From Anianabacter salinae (GTDB lineage: Bacteria; Pseudomonadota; Alphaproteobacteria; Rhodobacterales; Rhodobacteraceae), in contig NZ_JAHQZS010000005.1 of NCBI RefSeq assembly GCF_019061145.1, forward strand, positions 62,001 through 126,000: DNA of 64,000 nucleotides, read 5' to 3'. The translations under genes were made by a program, and so were the position numbers. The notes beneath the pieces are model-generated. The model was given only the letters and a program-made list of their open reading frames with translations, did not search any database and had not been told where the DNA came from. Positions 8,408 through 17,475 of this stretch are shown one piece after another (positions within the stretch are counted from its first letter, which is position 1; the number at the start of each line of letters is the position of its first letter).

Positions 8408-10518
8408 CTCCAGAACCGTCCCCAGCCGTCCTCGAGCTCCGGCTCGTGGTAGTCGCGGACGCTGTCGTAAAGGCGCCCGTCGACTTCCAGCCGCGCGCCG
8501 CCGTCCCGAAGAACCGGCCGGATGTCGCGGCTGATCTCGGTGCGGGACGGACGGCCCGTCAGCACCGCAAGGGGAATGGTGATGCGCAGGCCCTTGTCGA
8601 ACGACCCCTCGCCGAACTGGCTGAACGGAACGTCCGTCAGGGTGGCGAAGGCCCCGATCGAGATGCCGTTGTCGAACTCGCGGTCCACGATCAGGGTCGC
8701 ACCCCAGTCGCCTGCCAGATAACGCCCGGCATTCACCTGGAAATGAAATCCGTTGCCCATGTCATAGTAGGCCGAGGCATGGCCGGTCACGACACAGTAA
8801 TTCTGGAAGCCGAAAAGCTGGTCGAAATCGCGCTGCTGGGCATAGTTCACCTCGGCGCCGAACGCCCAGCGACTGTCCACCGGCTTCCACAGCAGCTCGG
8901 CCGAGACACCACCGTACATCGGTTCAAGATACCCGGCCGTCACCCGACCATACAGATCAGGGCCAGGGCGGAAATACTGCGCGATGGTCAGGTGGGTGAT
9001 CGCAGGATCACCCTGCGCGGCATAGATGTTCGCATCGGACCGCACCCGCTGGATCACCGAATTCGACGGGATCAGCCCGCTGCGGTTGCCGACAAGGCGC
9101 TTGCGCACCTGCCCCGACATCACTAGGCCGGGGCGCGGCTCGTAGCGTGCACTTGCCTGGATGCCGAGGTCGGCGCGCACCGGGCTGGTCGGGTCGAACA
9201 GCGACGCGGCGACATAGGGACCAAAACCGTAGGTGAACTTGGGAAAGGCGGACCCGACACGCGGGATCGACCCGGCGACGCCGTAAGCATCCGAAACCTC
9301 GGCCCGGGCATAGCTTTGCCACGACCCGTCAGGTGCAAATTCCAGCTCTTCCATGTCGCTGCGCGCAATGGCCACGACCGAGGTGGGCGTGCCATTCCCG
9401 GTCACCGGGACGATCACGAAACTTTCGACCGATGCGGGCATCAGGTTCGTCAGAACGCGCGCGACACGGCCAATGAACTGTGCCTCGTGCAGAAAGCGGT
9501 CATTGCGCACGCGGACGCGCACGGTGCGGGCATCGACCGAGAAGCCTTCAAGCTCCATCCCGTCGCTGGCCAGAGTCAGGGACAGGTTCCGCTCTAGGAT
9601 CTCCGCCGCATCCACCTGCTGGGTCCATCCCAGGTCCGCTGCGCTGCCGGACGGGCGCACCATCACAGGCGCGGGCGCCGGGCCGACGCTGCCGGTGTAT
9701 TTCGAGGGGTGCTTGGGATTGAATGTAAAGGTCGCCTGAATGCCGACGGTGTTGCCATAAAGATAGTTCGCACCGACGTTCAGCTTGTCGGTCACATCGT
9801 AGCTGACGCCGAAGTTGAAGGGCGAATTGTAGGCGAACAGACCGTCCGAGCGCTCCTTGGTATAGGCGTCCGACGAATACTCGGCCTTGAACGAAAGCCG
9901 GTCCGTCGCCTGCCACTCGATGCCGCCAAAGGCCGCCGCAGGACCGCGGAACCAGGTGTTGGCCACGACCGTGCCGCCAAGGCCCACGCCGCGCACCGGG
10001 CGCGTGTCAAATCCCGATCCGAAGACGGACAGCGGGTTCGAGAAGCCGCCGTTCGACGACAACCTGCCCCAGCCAAGGCCCGCCGTGACCTTGACCCGGT
10101 CGCCGATGTGCTTGGTCGCGACGATGTATTCCGACGCATAGGCGCCAGTTCCGATGAAGTCGCGCAGGCCGACCGCCATTGCCGGGCGATACCGTCCCTC
10201 GTCGAGGAACCGGAACCGCAGGTCGAACGAACGGTCGAACAACGGCGATCCGGGGGCCAGGTAGTTGGCAATCTGGGAATAGCGAAAACTGCCCGTCAGG
10301 CGCGGCAGGATCTGGAAAGACAGCGTCGTGCGGTTGGTTCCGGCGAAATAGCTGTCGGAAACGGCAAGTTCCGCGTCAGGCGCGCTTTCGGCGCTTGGCA
10401 TGTCGATCAGGCCGGGCAAGCCGTAGGTGTTGTATGTCGGTCGAGACAGCGCCTCGTTCGCCGCCGCTGCCAAGGCAGAGCACGTCACACAGACCAGACC
10501 TGCGATGACAAGACGCAT
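8404..10518 (-). CDS. YjbH/GfcD-like outer-membrane beta-barrel protein
   Basis: A 704-residue protein with a signal peptide (cleavage after about residue 20) and the YjbH hallmark NTYGLPGLIDMPSAE at the mature N-terminus. Repeated amphipathic strands throughout suit an outer-membrane barrel; the length matches YjbH and GfcD of E. coli. Family members sit in exopolysaccharide or group 4 capsule operons and are thought to help polymer pass the outer membrane. It begins an operon with the YjbF-like gene (ATGA overlap at 8404-8407). A GGGGCAG ribosome site lies about 8 bases upstream of the ATG. No YjbG/GfcC homologue is present. Confidence 0.85.
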   Translation of the reverse strand: MRLVIAGLVCVTCSALAAAANEALSRPTYNTYGLPGLIDMPSAESAPDAELAVSDSYFAGTNRTTLSFQILPRLTGSFRYSQIANYLAPGSPLFDRSFDLRFRFLDEGRYRPAMAVGLRDFIGTGAYASEYIVATKHIGDRVKVTAGLGWGRLSSNGGFSNPLSVFGSGFDTRPVRGVGLGGTVVANTWFRGPAAAFGGIEWQATDRLSFKAEYSSDAYTKERSDGLFAYNSPFNFGVSYDVTDKLNVGANYLYGNTVGIQATFTFNPKHPSKYTGSVGPAPAPVMVRPSGSAADLGWTQQVDAAEILERNLSLTLASDGMELEGFSVDARTVRVRVRNDRFLHEAQFIGRVARVLTNLMPASVESFVIVPVTGNGTPTSVVAIARSDMEELEFAPDGSWQSYARAEVSDAYGVAGSIPRVGSAFPKFTYGFGPYVAASLFDPTSPVRADLGIQASARYEPRPGLVMSGQVRKRLVGNRSGLIPSNSVIQRVRSDANIYAAQGDPAITHLTIAQYFRPGPDLYGRVTAGYLEPMYGGVSAELLWKPVDSRWAFGAEVNYAQQRDFDQLFGFQNYCVVTGHASAYYDMGNGFHFQVNAGRYLAGDWGATLIVDREFDNGISIGAFATLTDVPFSQFGEGSFDKGLRITIPLAVLTGRPSRTEISRDIRPVLRDGGARLEVDGRLYDSVRDYHEPELEDGWGRFWR

Positions 10519-10635
10519 CTATCGACTGCCCCTGATGCCGATTGTTCTTTTTCCAAGCATGACTAGGGCAATAAGCCCTGATTGAATATCGCCTGATGAC
10601 ATCGCGACTCGGTTGTGGTGCCCGGACACCACGCT

Positions 10636-11784
10636 TTATTCCCCCGGCATGATGGCGGGCGGGCGATCTGCCTCTTTGCCAAGGCTTGCGCGCCCCGCTG
10701 GTCGGCGCTGTGCAAGTCCGATGACAAGGCGGTAGGACACCACGAAAAGCGCTGCAAAAACGACCAGCGCAGCAAAGGCCCACGCCGGATTGTTCCACAG
10801 CAAGACCCCTGCCAAAGTTGGCATGGCAATGAACGGAAGCAGGACCAGTGTCGCGACCGGGTTTGCCAGATGTCTCCGGTCCCGGCCAATCACTCTGATC
10901 TCCAGCATCCGCAGGACGACCTGATGATGATGCAGTCGGTCCGGCTGGTCGGCGCGCTGGGAGTTCTTCCAGCGGCGATACATCGCAAAGCAGGTATCGG
11001 CGACCGGCCAGAACAGGACAAGGACCATGGCCCAGGCAGTCGCATCAAGGTCGCGCGCAAGGATCAGGATGGACACCCACGCCAGCACATGGCCGATCGA
11101 ATAGGCCCCGGCATCACCCAGAAACACGAGCCCGAATGGATAATTGATCGCGAGGAACCCCAAGGTTGCGGCGGCGATCACCAGAACGGACGCAGCTATG
11201 TCCGGCTGACCGGACTGAACCGCGACCGCAGACAGGCCGACCGCGCCGATGATCGCCGTGCCTGCGGCCAGTCCGTGCATTCCGTCGATCAGGTTGAAGG
11301 CATGGCTGACACCGGACGTGCAGAACACGGTGAACAGGATCGCAAACGGCGCAAAGGCGAACAACGCGTCGCCAACGGGCACATCCACCTTGGGCAACCA
11401 GAGGCCGAACAGAAAGGCCGCCACCAGCCCCGAGATCCCAGCGGCCAGCAGTCTTCGGCGCGGCGAGACATCGTGACCAAGATCCTCGGCGAGGCCCGCT
11501 ACAATGACCGGGAAGGCCGACAGGGCCAGCCGAACCGACACCGCCTGAACAGCGGGATCGAGGAACGGCAGGCAGGTCAGCCAGCCCCCGAACACGGCAA
11601 GGCCACCAAGCCGCGATGTCGGGCGATGATGCATCGCTTGCCGGGCGCGAATGTCCTGACCTCGACGGATCGGCGCGGCGCGCATGCTGCGGCGCGCGAC
11701 CAGGATGCACAAGCACATCGCCACGGCAACGAGCAGGGCGATAGCTGCCGGACCAAGCGGGAAATCTCTTGGGATAGCTCGCAT
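10636..11784 (-). CDS. WecA/WbpL-like undecaprenyl-phosphate sugar-1-phosphate transferase
   Basis: A 382-residue polytopic enzyme of the MraY/WecA family (polyprenyl-phosphate N-acetylhexosamine-1-phosphate transferase). Motifs: SRLGGLAVFGG near the N-terminus, AEDLGHD at the usual DDxxD site (Glu replaces the first Asp), NLIDGMHGLA, FLGDAGAY and a C-terminal DRLHHHQ. It probably moves HexNAc-1-phosphate from a UDP-sugar to undecaprenyl phosphate and so starts the repeat unit of the polymer made by this locus. No WbaP-type initiator is seen in the window, so this is the likely first transferase. It is divergent from the epimerase gene over 210 bases. Confidence 0.87.
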   Translation of the reverse strand: MRAIPRDFPLGPAAIALLVAVAMCLCILVARRSMRAAPIRRGQDIRARQAMHHRPTSRLGGLAVFGGWLTCLPFLDPAVQAVSVRLALSAFPVIVAGLAEDLGHDVSPRRRLLAAGISGLVAAFLFGLWLPKVDVPVGDALFAFAPFAILFTVFCTSGVSHAFNLIDGMHGLAAGTAIIGAVGLSAVAVQSGQPDIAASVLVIAAATLGFLAINYPFGLVFLGDAGAYSIGHVLAWVSILILARDLDATAWAMVLVLFWPVADTCFAMYRRWKNSQRADQPDRLHHHQVVLRMLEIRVIGRDRRHLANPVATLVLLPFIAMPTLAGVLLWNNPAWAFAALVVFAALFVVSYRLVIGLAQRRPAGRASLGKEADRPPAIMPGE

Positions 11785-11994
11785 TCGCCCGATCAGCCCA
11801 TTTGACGCGCAAGGTCGCTGCGACGAGCGGCCTTTAAGCGCATGATGAGCTACAGTTTACTCAACGTAATTTTAAAACAACCAGAAAATGAAAAATGCCG
11901 GATGTAAACGACTTGAAGCCACTCTTGGCAGGGGCTCCTTGGCGCATCGAGGTTTTCGGGCTATCCACTCGTTCGGACACAACGGAGCGGCATC
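11785..11994. promoter_or_regulatory. divergent intergenic region between WecA-like and epimerase genes
   Basis: A gap of 210 bases between head-to-head genes, with an AT-rich stretch at about 11855-11895 that stands out from the GC-rich surroundings. It should hold both promoters. I could not fit a convincing -35/-10 pair with normal spacing. Confidence 0.35.
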
Positions 11995-13008
11995 TTGAAA
12001 CGCGTCTTCATCACCGGCACGGCCGGATTCATCGGGTTTCACCTGGCCAAGCTGTTGCTGGACGAAGGGTTCGCCGTTCACGGCTATGACGGCATGACGG
12101 ATTACTACGACGTCACGCTGAAGCAGCGGCGGCACCAGATGCTGCTGCAGTCGCCGTCTTTCGCCGCAACCGAGGGGCGGCTCGAGGATATGGACAAGCT
12201 GTCGGAAGCCGTCAAAGGCTTCGAGCCGGACGTGATCGTGCATCTCGCGGCGCAGGCCGGTGTGCGCTACAGCCTTGAAAATCCACGGTCCTATATCGAA
12301 TCCAACGTCGTCGGGACGTTCAACGTGATGGAGCTTGCGCGCGAGTTGGCGGTGCAGCACCTCTTGATGGCATCCACCTCATCCGTTTACGGCGCAAACG
12401 AGGAGATGCCGTTCATCGAAACGGAAAAGGCCGACACGCAACTGACGATCTACGCCGCCACCAAAAAGGCGAACGAGAGCATGGCGCATTCCTATGCGCA
12501 TCTGTGGAACCTGCCGACGACGATGTTCCGGTTCTTCACCGTCTATGGCCCCTGGGGCCGCCCGGACCTTGCCCTGTTCAAGTTCGTGGATGCGATCCTC
12601 GACGGTCGGCCCATCGACATCTACAACCATGGCGAGATGTACCGCGATTTCACCTATGTCGGCGACCTGGTGCGCGGCATCCGCCTTCTGATCGACACGC
12701 CGCCGGTGCGCCCGGCCAGCCGCGACGACATCGCCGAGGGCGACAGCCTGTCCCCTGCCGCGCCCTACCGGGTCGTGAACATCGGCAACTCCGACAAGGT
12801 GCGCCTGATGGACTTCGTCGAGGCGATCGAAGAGCGGCTTGGCAAGCCCGCCATCAGGAATTTCATGGGCATGCAGATGGGCGACGTGCCCGCGACCTGG
12901 GCGGATGCGAACCTCTTGCAGTCGCTGACCGGCTATCGCCCGCAAACAGACATCCGCGACGGCATCGACATCTTCGTGACGTGGTTCCGCGACTACTACG
13001 GGAAATGA
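11995..13008 (+). CDS. UDP-glucuronate 4-epimerase-like (LpsL/GAE) NAD-dependent epimerase
   Basis: A 337-residue short-chain epimerase. It has the Rossmann motif GTAGFIG at 8-14, the LpsL/GAE signature [28 protein letters not shown], a catalytic YAATK (YxxxK) and [10 protein letters not shown]. Known members interconvert UDP-GlcA and UDP-GalA; related TviC acts on UDP-HexNAcA. With the TviB-like dehydrogenase at 32611, the pair could supply UDP-GalNAcA or UDP-GalA to the polymer. The start is TTG, with GGAG eight bases upstream at 11983-11986. It is the only + strand gene between the two halves of the locus and ends nine bases short of the convergent operon. Confidence 0.87.
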   Translation: MKRVFITGTAGFIGFHLAKLLLDEGFAVHGYDGMTDYYDVTLKQRRHQMLLQSPSFAATEGRLEDMDKLSEAVKGFEPDVIVHLAAQAGVRYSLENPRSYIESNVVGTFNVMELARELAVQHLLMASTSSVYGANEEMPFIETEKADTQLTIYAATKKANESMAHSYAHLWNLPTTMFRFFTVYGPWGRPDLALFKFVDAILDGRPIDIYNHGEMYRDFTYVGDLVRGIRLLIDTPPVRPASRDDIAEGDSLSPAAPYRVVNIGNSDKVRLMDFVEAIEERLGKPAIRNFMGMQMGDVPATWADANLLQSLTGYRPQTDIRDGIDIFVTWFRDYYGK

Positions 13009-13017
13009 CGCGCCGCG

Positions 13018-14121
13018 TCAGAGCCGGGACAGACAACTGCGATACTCCGCGATCACGACAGTCTCTCTGAACCGGCTTTCGATCTTCTGCCGTCCGGCCT
13101 GCCCCATGCGCACGCGGTCTTCGTGGCCCATCTGGATGATCCGTTCCATCGCATCGGCCAACGACTTCGCACTCCGCGGGTCGCACAGTAAACCGGTCGT
13201 CCCGTCGTCGACAACGGTGCGGCATCCAGGAACATCGGTGGCGATCAGCGGTCGCGCCATCGCAGAGCCTTCCAGCAACGACCGAGGCAGGCCCTCACGG
13301 TAGGACGGAAGAACGACGCAATCGGCGGCGGCGATGGCCGGGCGCACGTCGTCCCTTTGGCCAAGATGCTCGATCACGCCCTCACGCGCCCAACCGGCGA
13401 CCACGTCAGGCGCGACGGCGCTACGGTTCTCCGCATCCAGCGGTCCAAGAAGCTGGAACACGGTTTCCGCGTGGCGCGCTTTCACCATCCGCGCAGCCTC
13501 GACAAACTCCTCGACGCCCTTGTCGCGCAGCGGGCGCGAGATCATCAGGAACCTTGGTGCACCGGCCCTGTCGGGCAGCGGCTGCGCCCGGAAATGGTCA
13601 AGGTCGATCCCCGACCCCGGCAGCACCCGCACCTGATCTTCGCGCACAAGTCGCCTGTCGCGAAAAAGCGCCGCGTCCTCGGGGTTCTGGAAGAAGACGC
13701 TTGGCGCACGAGCGAACCCTGCGCGGTGAAGCGTCTCGGCGACGGTCTGCACAGCCTTGCCGGACAGGAAAGCGGTGCCCAGCCCGGTGACGTTCGGAAG
13801 AAACGGCGTTCTGGTCAGCCGCGCGGCAAGCCCGCCATAGACGTTGTTCTTGATCGTGAAGCTGAGGATCGCATCAGGCGCGATCCGGCGGAAATGCCCT
13901 GCAAACCGCCCGATCAGCGCCGCGTCCCGCAGAGGTGACAGGCCCTTGCGATCCATCGCAAGATCCACCGCCCGGGCGCCAAGCGCGGCGACCCGCGCCT
14001 CGTTCCCGTCGAAGGGCGCCAGCGTGACCACCTCGTGCCCGTCGTCCACCATCGCCCGGATCAGGCCCGCACGGAAATGCGCGAGGTTCCACATCGCGTT
14101 GACGGTGAGAAGGACGCGCAA
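13018..14121 (-). CDS. GT4 family glycosyltransferase
   Basis: A 367-residue GT-B glycosyltransferase. The N-terminal domain starts with MRVLLTVNAMWNLAHFRAGL and resembles the CapM/PglA group; FTIKNNVYGG and PNVTGLG are typical of it. The C-terminal domain carries SYREGLPRSLLEGSAMARP, the E-x7-E nucleotide-sugar motif, near residue 290. It should act in the cytosol on the lipid-linked repeat unit. It is the last gene of the 20-gene minus-strand operon, three bases after rmlA, and ends nine bases from the convergent epimerase gene. The sugar it transfers cannot be read from sequence. Confidence 0.85.
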   Translation of the reverse strand: MRVLLTVNAMWNLAHFRAGLIRAMVDDGHEVVTLAPFDGNEARVAALGARAVDLAMDRKGLSPLRDAALIGRFAGHFRRIAPDAILSFTIKNNVYGGLAARLTRTPFLPNVTGLGTAFLSGKAVQTVAETLHRAGFARAPSVFFQNPEDAALFRDRRLVREDQVRVLPGSGIDLDHFRAQPLPDRAGAPRFLMISRPLRDKGVEEFVEAARMVKARHAETVFQLLGPLDAENRSAVAPDVVAGWAREGVIEHLGQRDDVRPAIAAADCVVLPSYREGLPRSLLEGSAMARPLIATDVPGCRTVVDDGTTGLLCDPRSAKSLADAMERIIQMGHEDRVRMGQAGRQKIESRFRETVVIAEYRSCLSRL

Positions 14122-14124
14122 ACG

Positions 14125-15006
14125 TCAGTCCCCGACGATGCGGAACAGGTAGGCGCCATAGTCGTTCTTGGCAAAGGCCTCTGCCCGGGCGCGCAGCTGG
14201 TCGCGGTCAATCCAGCCTTGCGCATAGGCGATCTCATCCGGGCAGCCGGTCTGAAGCCCCTGCCGTTCGGTCAGGGTGCGCACAAAGTTGCCCGCGTCCA
14301 GCAGGCTGGCATGGGTGCCCGTGTCGAGCCAGGCATAGCCCCGCCCCATGCGCCGCACGTCCAACGACCCGTCGGCAAGATAGCTGGCCAGAAGATCCGT
14401 GATCTCCAGTTCGCCCCTGTCCGACGGACGCACGGCGGCGGCGCGATCCGGCGCGTTGCCATCAAGGTAGTAGAGCCCCGTCACCGCATAGTTCGACGGC
14501 GGGACATCCGGTTTTTCCACGATCTGACGCACCGTGCCGTCCGCGCCGAAATCCACGACGCCATACCGCTGCGGATCGTTGACATGGTAGCCAAAGACCG
14601 TGCCGCCGCTGTCCCGTGCGTCAGCCTCGGCCAACAGCTCGGGCAGGCCGTGCCCGAAAAAGATGTTGTCCCCGAGCACCATCGCCGACGGCGCGCCGTT
14701 CAGGAAATCGCGTGCCAGAAGATAGGCCTGCGCCAGACCGTCCGGCGACGGCTGCGCGATGTAGCTCAGCGCAAGACCCCATTGGCTGCCATCACCAAGA
14801 AGCCGGCGGAACTGGTCCTGATCCTCGGGCGTGGTGATGACCGCGATCTCGCGGATGCCGCCCAGCATCAGGACGCTCAGCGGATAATAGATCATCGGTT
14901 TGTCGTAGATCGGCAAAAGCTGCTTCGAGACGCCCATGGTGATCGGGAACAGCCGCGTGCCCGAACCGCCCGCCAGAATGATGCCCTTGCGCGCCATCGC
15001 GGTCAT
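14125..15006 (-). CDS. rfbA: glucose-1-phosphate thymidylyltransferase (RmlA)
   Basis: A 293-residue nucleotidyltransferase. The signature GGSGTRLFPIT lies near 11-21, followed by SKQLLPIYDKPMIYYPLS, SYIAQPSPDGLAQA, VLGDN and WLDTGTH. It makes dTDP-glucose, the first step to dTDP-L-rhamnose. It overlaps rmlD by ATGA, and the three other rhamnose genes follow upstream in the order rmlC-rmlB-rmlD-rmlA. A second ATG three codons in is also possible as the start. Length and motifs are normal for the family. Confidence 0.96.
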   Translation of the reverse strand: MTAMARKGIILAGGSGTRLFPITMGVSKQLLPIYDKPMIYYPLSVLMLGGIREIAVITTPEDQDQFRRLLGDGSQWGLALSYIAQPSPDGLAQAYLLARDFLNGAPSAMVLGDNIFFGHGLPELLAEADARDSGGTVFGYHVNDPQRYGVVDFGADGTVRQIVEKPDVPPSNYAVTGLYYLDGNAPDRAAAVRPSDRGELEITDLLASYLADGSLDVRRMGRGYAWLDTGTHASLLDAGNFVRTLTERQGLQTGCPDEIAYAQGWIDRDQLRARAEAFAKNDYGAYLFRIVGD

Positions 15007-15872
15007 GCCTTCGCCCCCAACGTAGCCAGAACATCGGCAAGCCCGGCCTTCCAGTCCGGCCGCGCGATGCCGAACGCGGCTTCGATCTTGCCGCAGTCCA
15101 GACGGGAATTGAGCGGGCGCGCCGCGGGTGTCGGGTATTCGGCCGTTGGAATGTCTGTCACCTGAACGCTGCGGCCAGCCTGGCGAAAGACCTCGCGCGC
15201 GAAATCGGCCCAGCTGACGTCCGGCGCCCCGGCGAAATGGTAGACGCCCGACAGTCCCGGATCGACCCGCAGGCGCGATGCGATCCGGACGCTGGCCTCG
15301 GCGATGGCGCGCGCCGGTGTCGGCCCGCCGATCTGGTCCGACACCACCGACAGCGCATCCTTTGTCTCGGACAGGCGCAGCATCGTCTTGACGAAGTTCG
15401 ATCCATGCGCCGAGAACACCCAGGACGTGCGCAGGATCGCGCAGGGCGCCATGCTGCCCAGCACCGTCTCCTCGCCCGACGCCTTGCTGCGGCCATAGGT
15501 GTTGAGCGGCACGACGCGGTCGGTCTCGGTCCAGGGGGCGTCGCCGGTGCCCGGAAAGACGTAATCGGTCGAGATATGGACAAAGGGCACGCCCGCCCGG
15601 TGCGCGGCACGGGACAGCGCACTGGGGGCGATCACGTTCAGCATCGTTGCGGCGTCCTGCTCGGTCTCGGCGCGGTCCACAGCGGTGAAGGCGGCGGCAT
15701 TCACCACGGCGTCATACCCCTTGGACAAGCGGCGCTCGGCTTCGGCAACACCGTCGCCGGTGGTCAGGTCGGCCTCGTCGCGGCCCATGCAATCGACCTG
15801 CACGGCGCCGCCAGACAGCGCGGCGAGTTCGCGCGCGACCTGGCCCGATTTGCCAAGCACCAGAACCTTCAT
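15003..15872 (-). CDS. rfbD: dTDP-4-dehydrorhamnose reductase (RmlD)
   Basis: A 289-residue reductase that starts with [17 protein letters not shown] (GxxGQ cofactor loop). It has [12 protein letters not shown], then YGRSKASGE with the catalytic YxxxK, and a C-terminal RPLNSRLD typical of RmlD. It catalyses the last step to dTDP-L-rhamnose. The start at 15872 overlaps the rmlB stop (ATGA); a longer frame to 15929 only reads back into rmlB. The stop overlaps the rmlA start in the same way. Confidence 0.95.
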   Translation of the reverse strand: MKVLVLGKSGQVARELAALSGGAVQVDCMGRDEADLTTGDGVAEAERRLSKGYDAVVNAAAFTAVDRAETEQDAATMLNVIAPSALSRAAHRAGVPFVHISTDYVFPGTGDAPWTETDRVVPLNTYGRSKASGEETVLGSMAPCAILRTSWVFSAHGSNFVKTMLRLSETKDALSVVSDQIGGPTPARAIAEASVRIASRLRVDPGLSGVYHFAGAPDVSWADFAREVFRQAGRSVQVTDIPTAEYPTPAARPLNSRLDCGKIEAAFGIARPDWKAGLADVLATLGAKA

Positions 15873-16909
15873 GCGGTCACTCCCAACCTTTGCCCGACCC
15901 CGCCGCGCGCCAGAAGCGGACGCCACCACGACTCGTTCGACAGATACCAGACCACGGTGCGCCGCAGCCCCTGTTCCAGCGTGACAGAGGGCCGCCAGCC
16001 AAGTTCGTCCCGGATGCGCGCAGGGTCGATCGCATAGCGCTTGTCGTGCCCCGGCCGGTCCGCGACGAAGGTAATCAGCCGATCATGCGGGGCATCGGAC
16101 GGGCGCAGATCGTCAAGGATCGCGCAGATCATCCGCACCAGATCGATGTTCCGCGCCTCGTTCTCGCCGCCGATGTTGTAGCTGCGCCCGACCGTCCCCT
16201 TGTCCAGCACCGTCAGCAGCGCGTCGGCGTGATCCTCGACGAACAGCCAATCGCGCACGTTGTCGCCGGTGCCGTAGACAGGAATCGGCTGCCCCGCCAG
16301 AGCATTGAGGATCACCACCGGGATCAGCTTTTCCGGGAAATGGTAGGGGCCATAGTTGTTCGAGCAGTTGGTCAGAAGGATCGGCAGGCCGTAGGTCTCG
16401 TGCCAGGCGCGCACCAGGTGGTCCGAGGCTGCCTTGGACGCGGAATAGGGCGATCGCGGGTCGTACGGGCTGGCTTCGGTGAACTTGCCCGATGCGCCGA
16501 GGCTGCCATACACCTCGTCGGTCGAGACATGGTGAAACCTGAACGCCGCAGGCTTGCCCGCCGCCGTCCACCACGCGCGCGCCGCTTCAAGCAAGGTGTA
16601 GGTGCCGGTGACGTTGGTGTCGATAAAGGCGCCGGGGCCGTCAATGGACCGGTCAACATGGCTTTCGGCGGCCAGGTGCAGCACGGCGTCCGGGCGATGC
16701 GCGCTGAACAGCGCATCCAGAGCGGCGCGGTCGCGGATGTCGGCCTGAACGAACTGATACAGCGGGCTGCCCGACACGCTGGCGACGTTTTCGAGGCACG
16801 CCGCATAGGTCAGCGCATCGAGGTTCACCACCTCGTGCCCGCGCGACACGGCCAGCCGCACCACCGCCGATCCGATGAATCCCGCGCCTCCGGTGACGAC
16901 GATCTTCAT
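15869..16909 (-). CDS. rfbB: dTDP-glucose 4,6-dehydratase (RmlB)
   Basis: A 346-residue NAD-dependent dehydratase. Motifs: [10 protein letters not shown] at 8-17, [11 protein letters not shown], the catalytic [19 protein letters not shown] (YxxxK) and [18 protein letters not shown]. It converts dTDP-glucose to dTDP-4-keto-6-deoxyglucose. The start at 16909 overlaps the rmlC stop by ATGA, and the gene ends in an ATGA overlap with rmlD. Length is normal. Confidence 0.96.
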   Translation of the reverse strand: MKIVVTGGAGFIGSAVVRLAVSRGHEVVNLDALTYAACLENVASVSGSPLYQFVQADIRDRAALDALFSAHRPDAVLHLAAESHVDRSIDGPGAFIDTNVTGTYTLLEAARAWWTAAGKPAAFRFHHVSTDEVYGSLGASGKFTEASPYDPRSPYSASKAASDHLVRAWHETYGLPILLTNCSNNYGPYHFPEKLIPVVILNALAGQPIPVYGTGDNVRDWLFVEDHADALLTVLDKGTVGRSYNIGGENEARNIDLVRMICAILDDLRPSDAPHDRLITFVADRPGHDKRYAIDPARIRDELGWRPSVTLEQGLRRTVVWYLSNESWWRPLLARGGVGQRLGVTA

Positions 16910-17475
16910 TGTGCCGCCTCGTAGCTGAAAGGGCTGGTCCAGTCGTCCCAGTCCGGGGCGGCGGCGTCCTTGTCCGACATCACCGCGCCCTGCGATGCGA
17001 TCCCCCAGTCGATGCCCAGCGCCGCAGAGGCGAAATGCACCGCGCCATCGCTGGCCTTGTCGTAGTAGTCCGAGCACTTGTAGGCGACGACGGTGTCGGG
17101 CGCGCGGGTGACAAGGCCGTGCAGAAAGCCCTTGGGCACCAGAAGCTGGCGACCATTCTCGGCGCTCAACTCTACCGCGACGCTGCGGCCAAAGGTCGGG
17201 CTGCCTTGCCGGGCATCGACCGCCACGTCAAGGATCACGCCCGCGATCACGCGCACCAGCTTGTCCTGCGCATGGGGCGGCGCCTGATAGTGCAGCCCGC
17301 GCAAGGTGCCGATGGGGCGCGACAGGGACTCGTTGTCCTGAACCCAGTCGAGATCAAGTCCCGCGTCGGCCATGCGCCGCCTGTTCCACGTCTCGGAGAA
17401 ATACCCCCGTTCGTCGCCGAACCGCGCAGGCGTGATGATCCGCACGCCGGGAAGGCTGGTGTCTTCGATCTTCAT
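16906..17475 (-). CDS. rfbC: dTDP-4-dehydrorhamnose 3,5-epimerase (RmlC)
   Basis: A 189-residue cupin epimerase. It shows [11 protein letters not shown], then GTLRGLHYQ with the catalytic His near 62, the VPKGFLHG loop and [10 protein letters not shown] with the catalytic Tyr region. It is the third enzyme of dTDP-L-rhamnose synthesis. The start at 17475 overlaps the stop of the acyltransferase gene (ATGA); the much longer frame upstream to 18156 is read-through of that gene. Length fits the family. Confidence 0.95.
   Translation of the reverse strand: MKIEDTSLPGVRIITPARFGDERGYFSETWNRRRMADAGLDLDWVQDNESLSRPIGTLRGLHYQAPPHAQDKLVRVIAGVILDVAVDARQGSPTFGRSVAVELSAENGRQLLVPKGFLHGLVTRAPDTVVAYKCSDYYDKASDGAVHFASAALGIDWGIASQGAVMSDKDAAAPDWDDWTSPFSYEAAQ

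Noticed and set aside
10565-10632. Two small hairpins (10565-10579 and 10615-10632) between the YjbH-like and WecA-like genes
   Set aside because: Stems are only 5-6 bp and neither is followed by a U-tract on the minus strand, so I do not call a terminator.
11802-11830. TTGACG as a -35 element for the epimerase gene
   Set aside because: No -10-like sequence lies at 16-18 bases downstream; that stretch is GC-rich.
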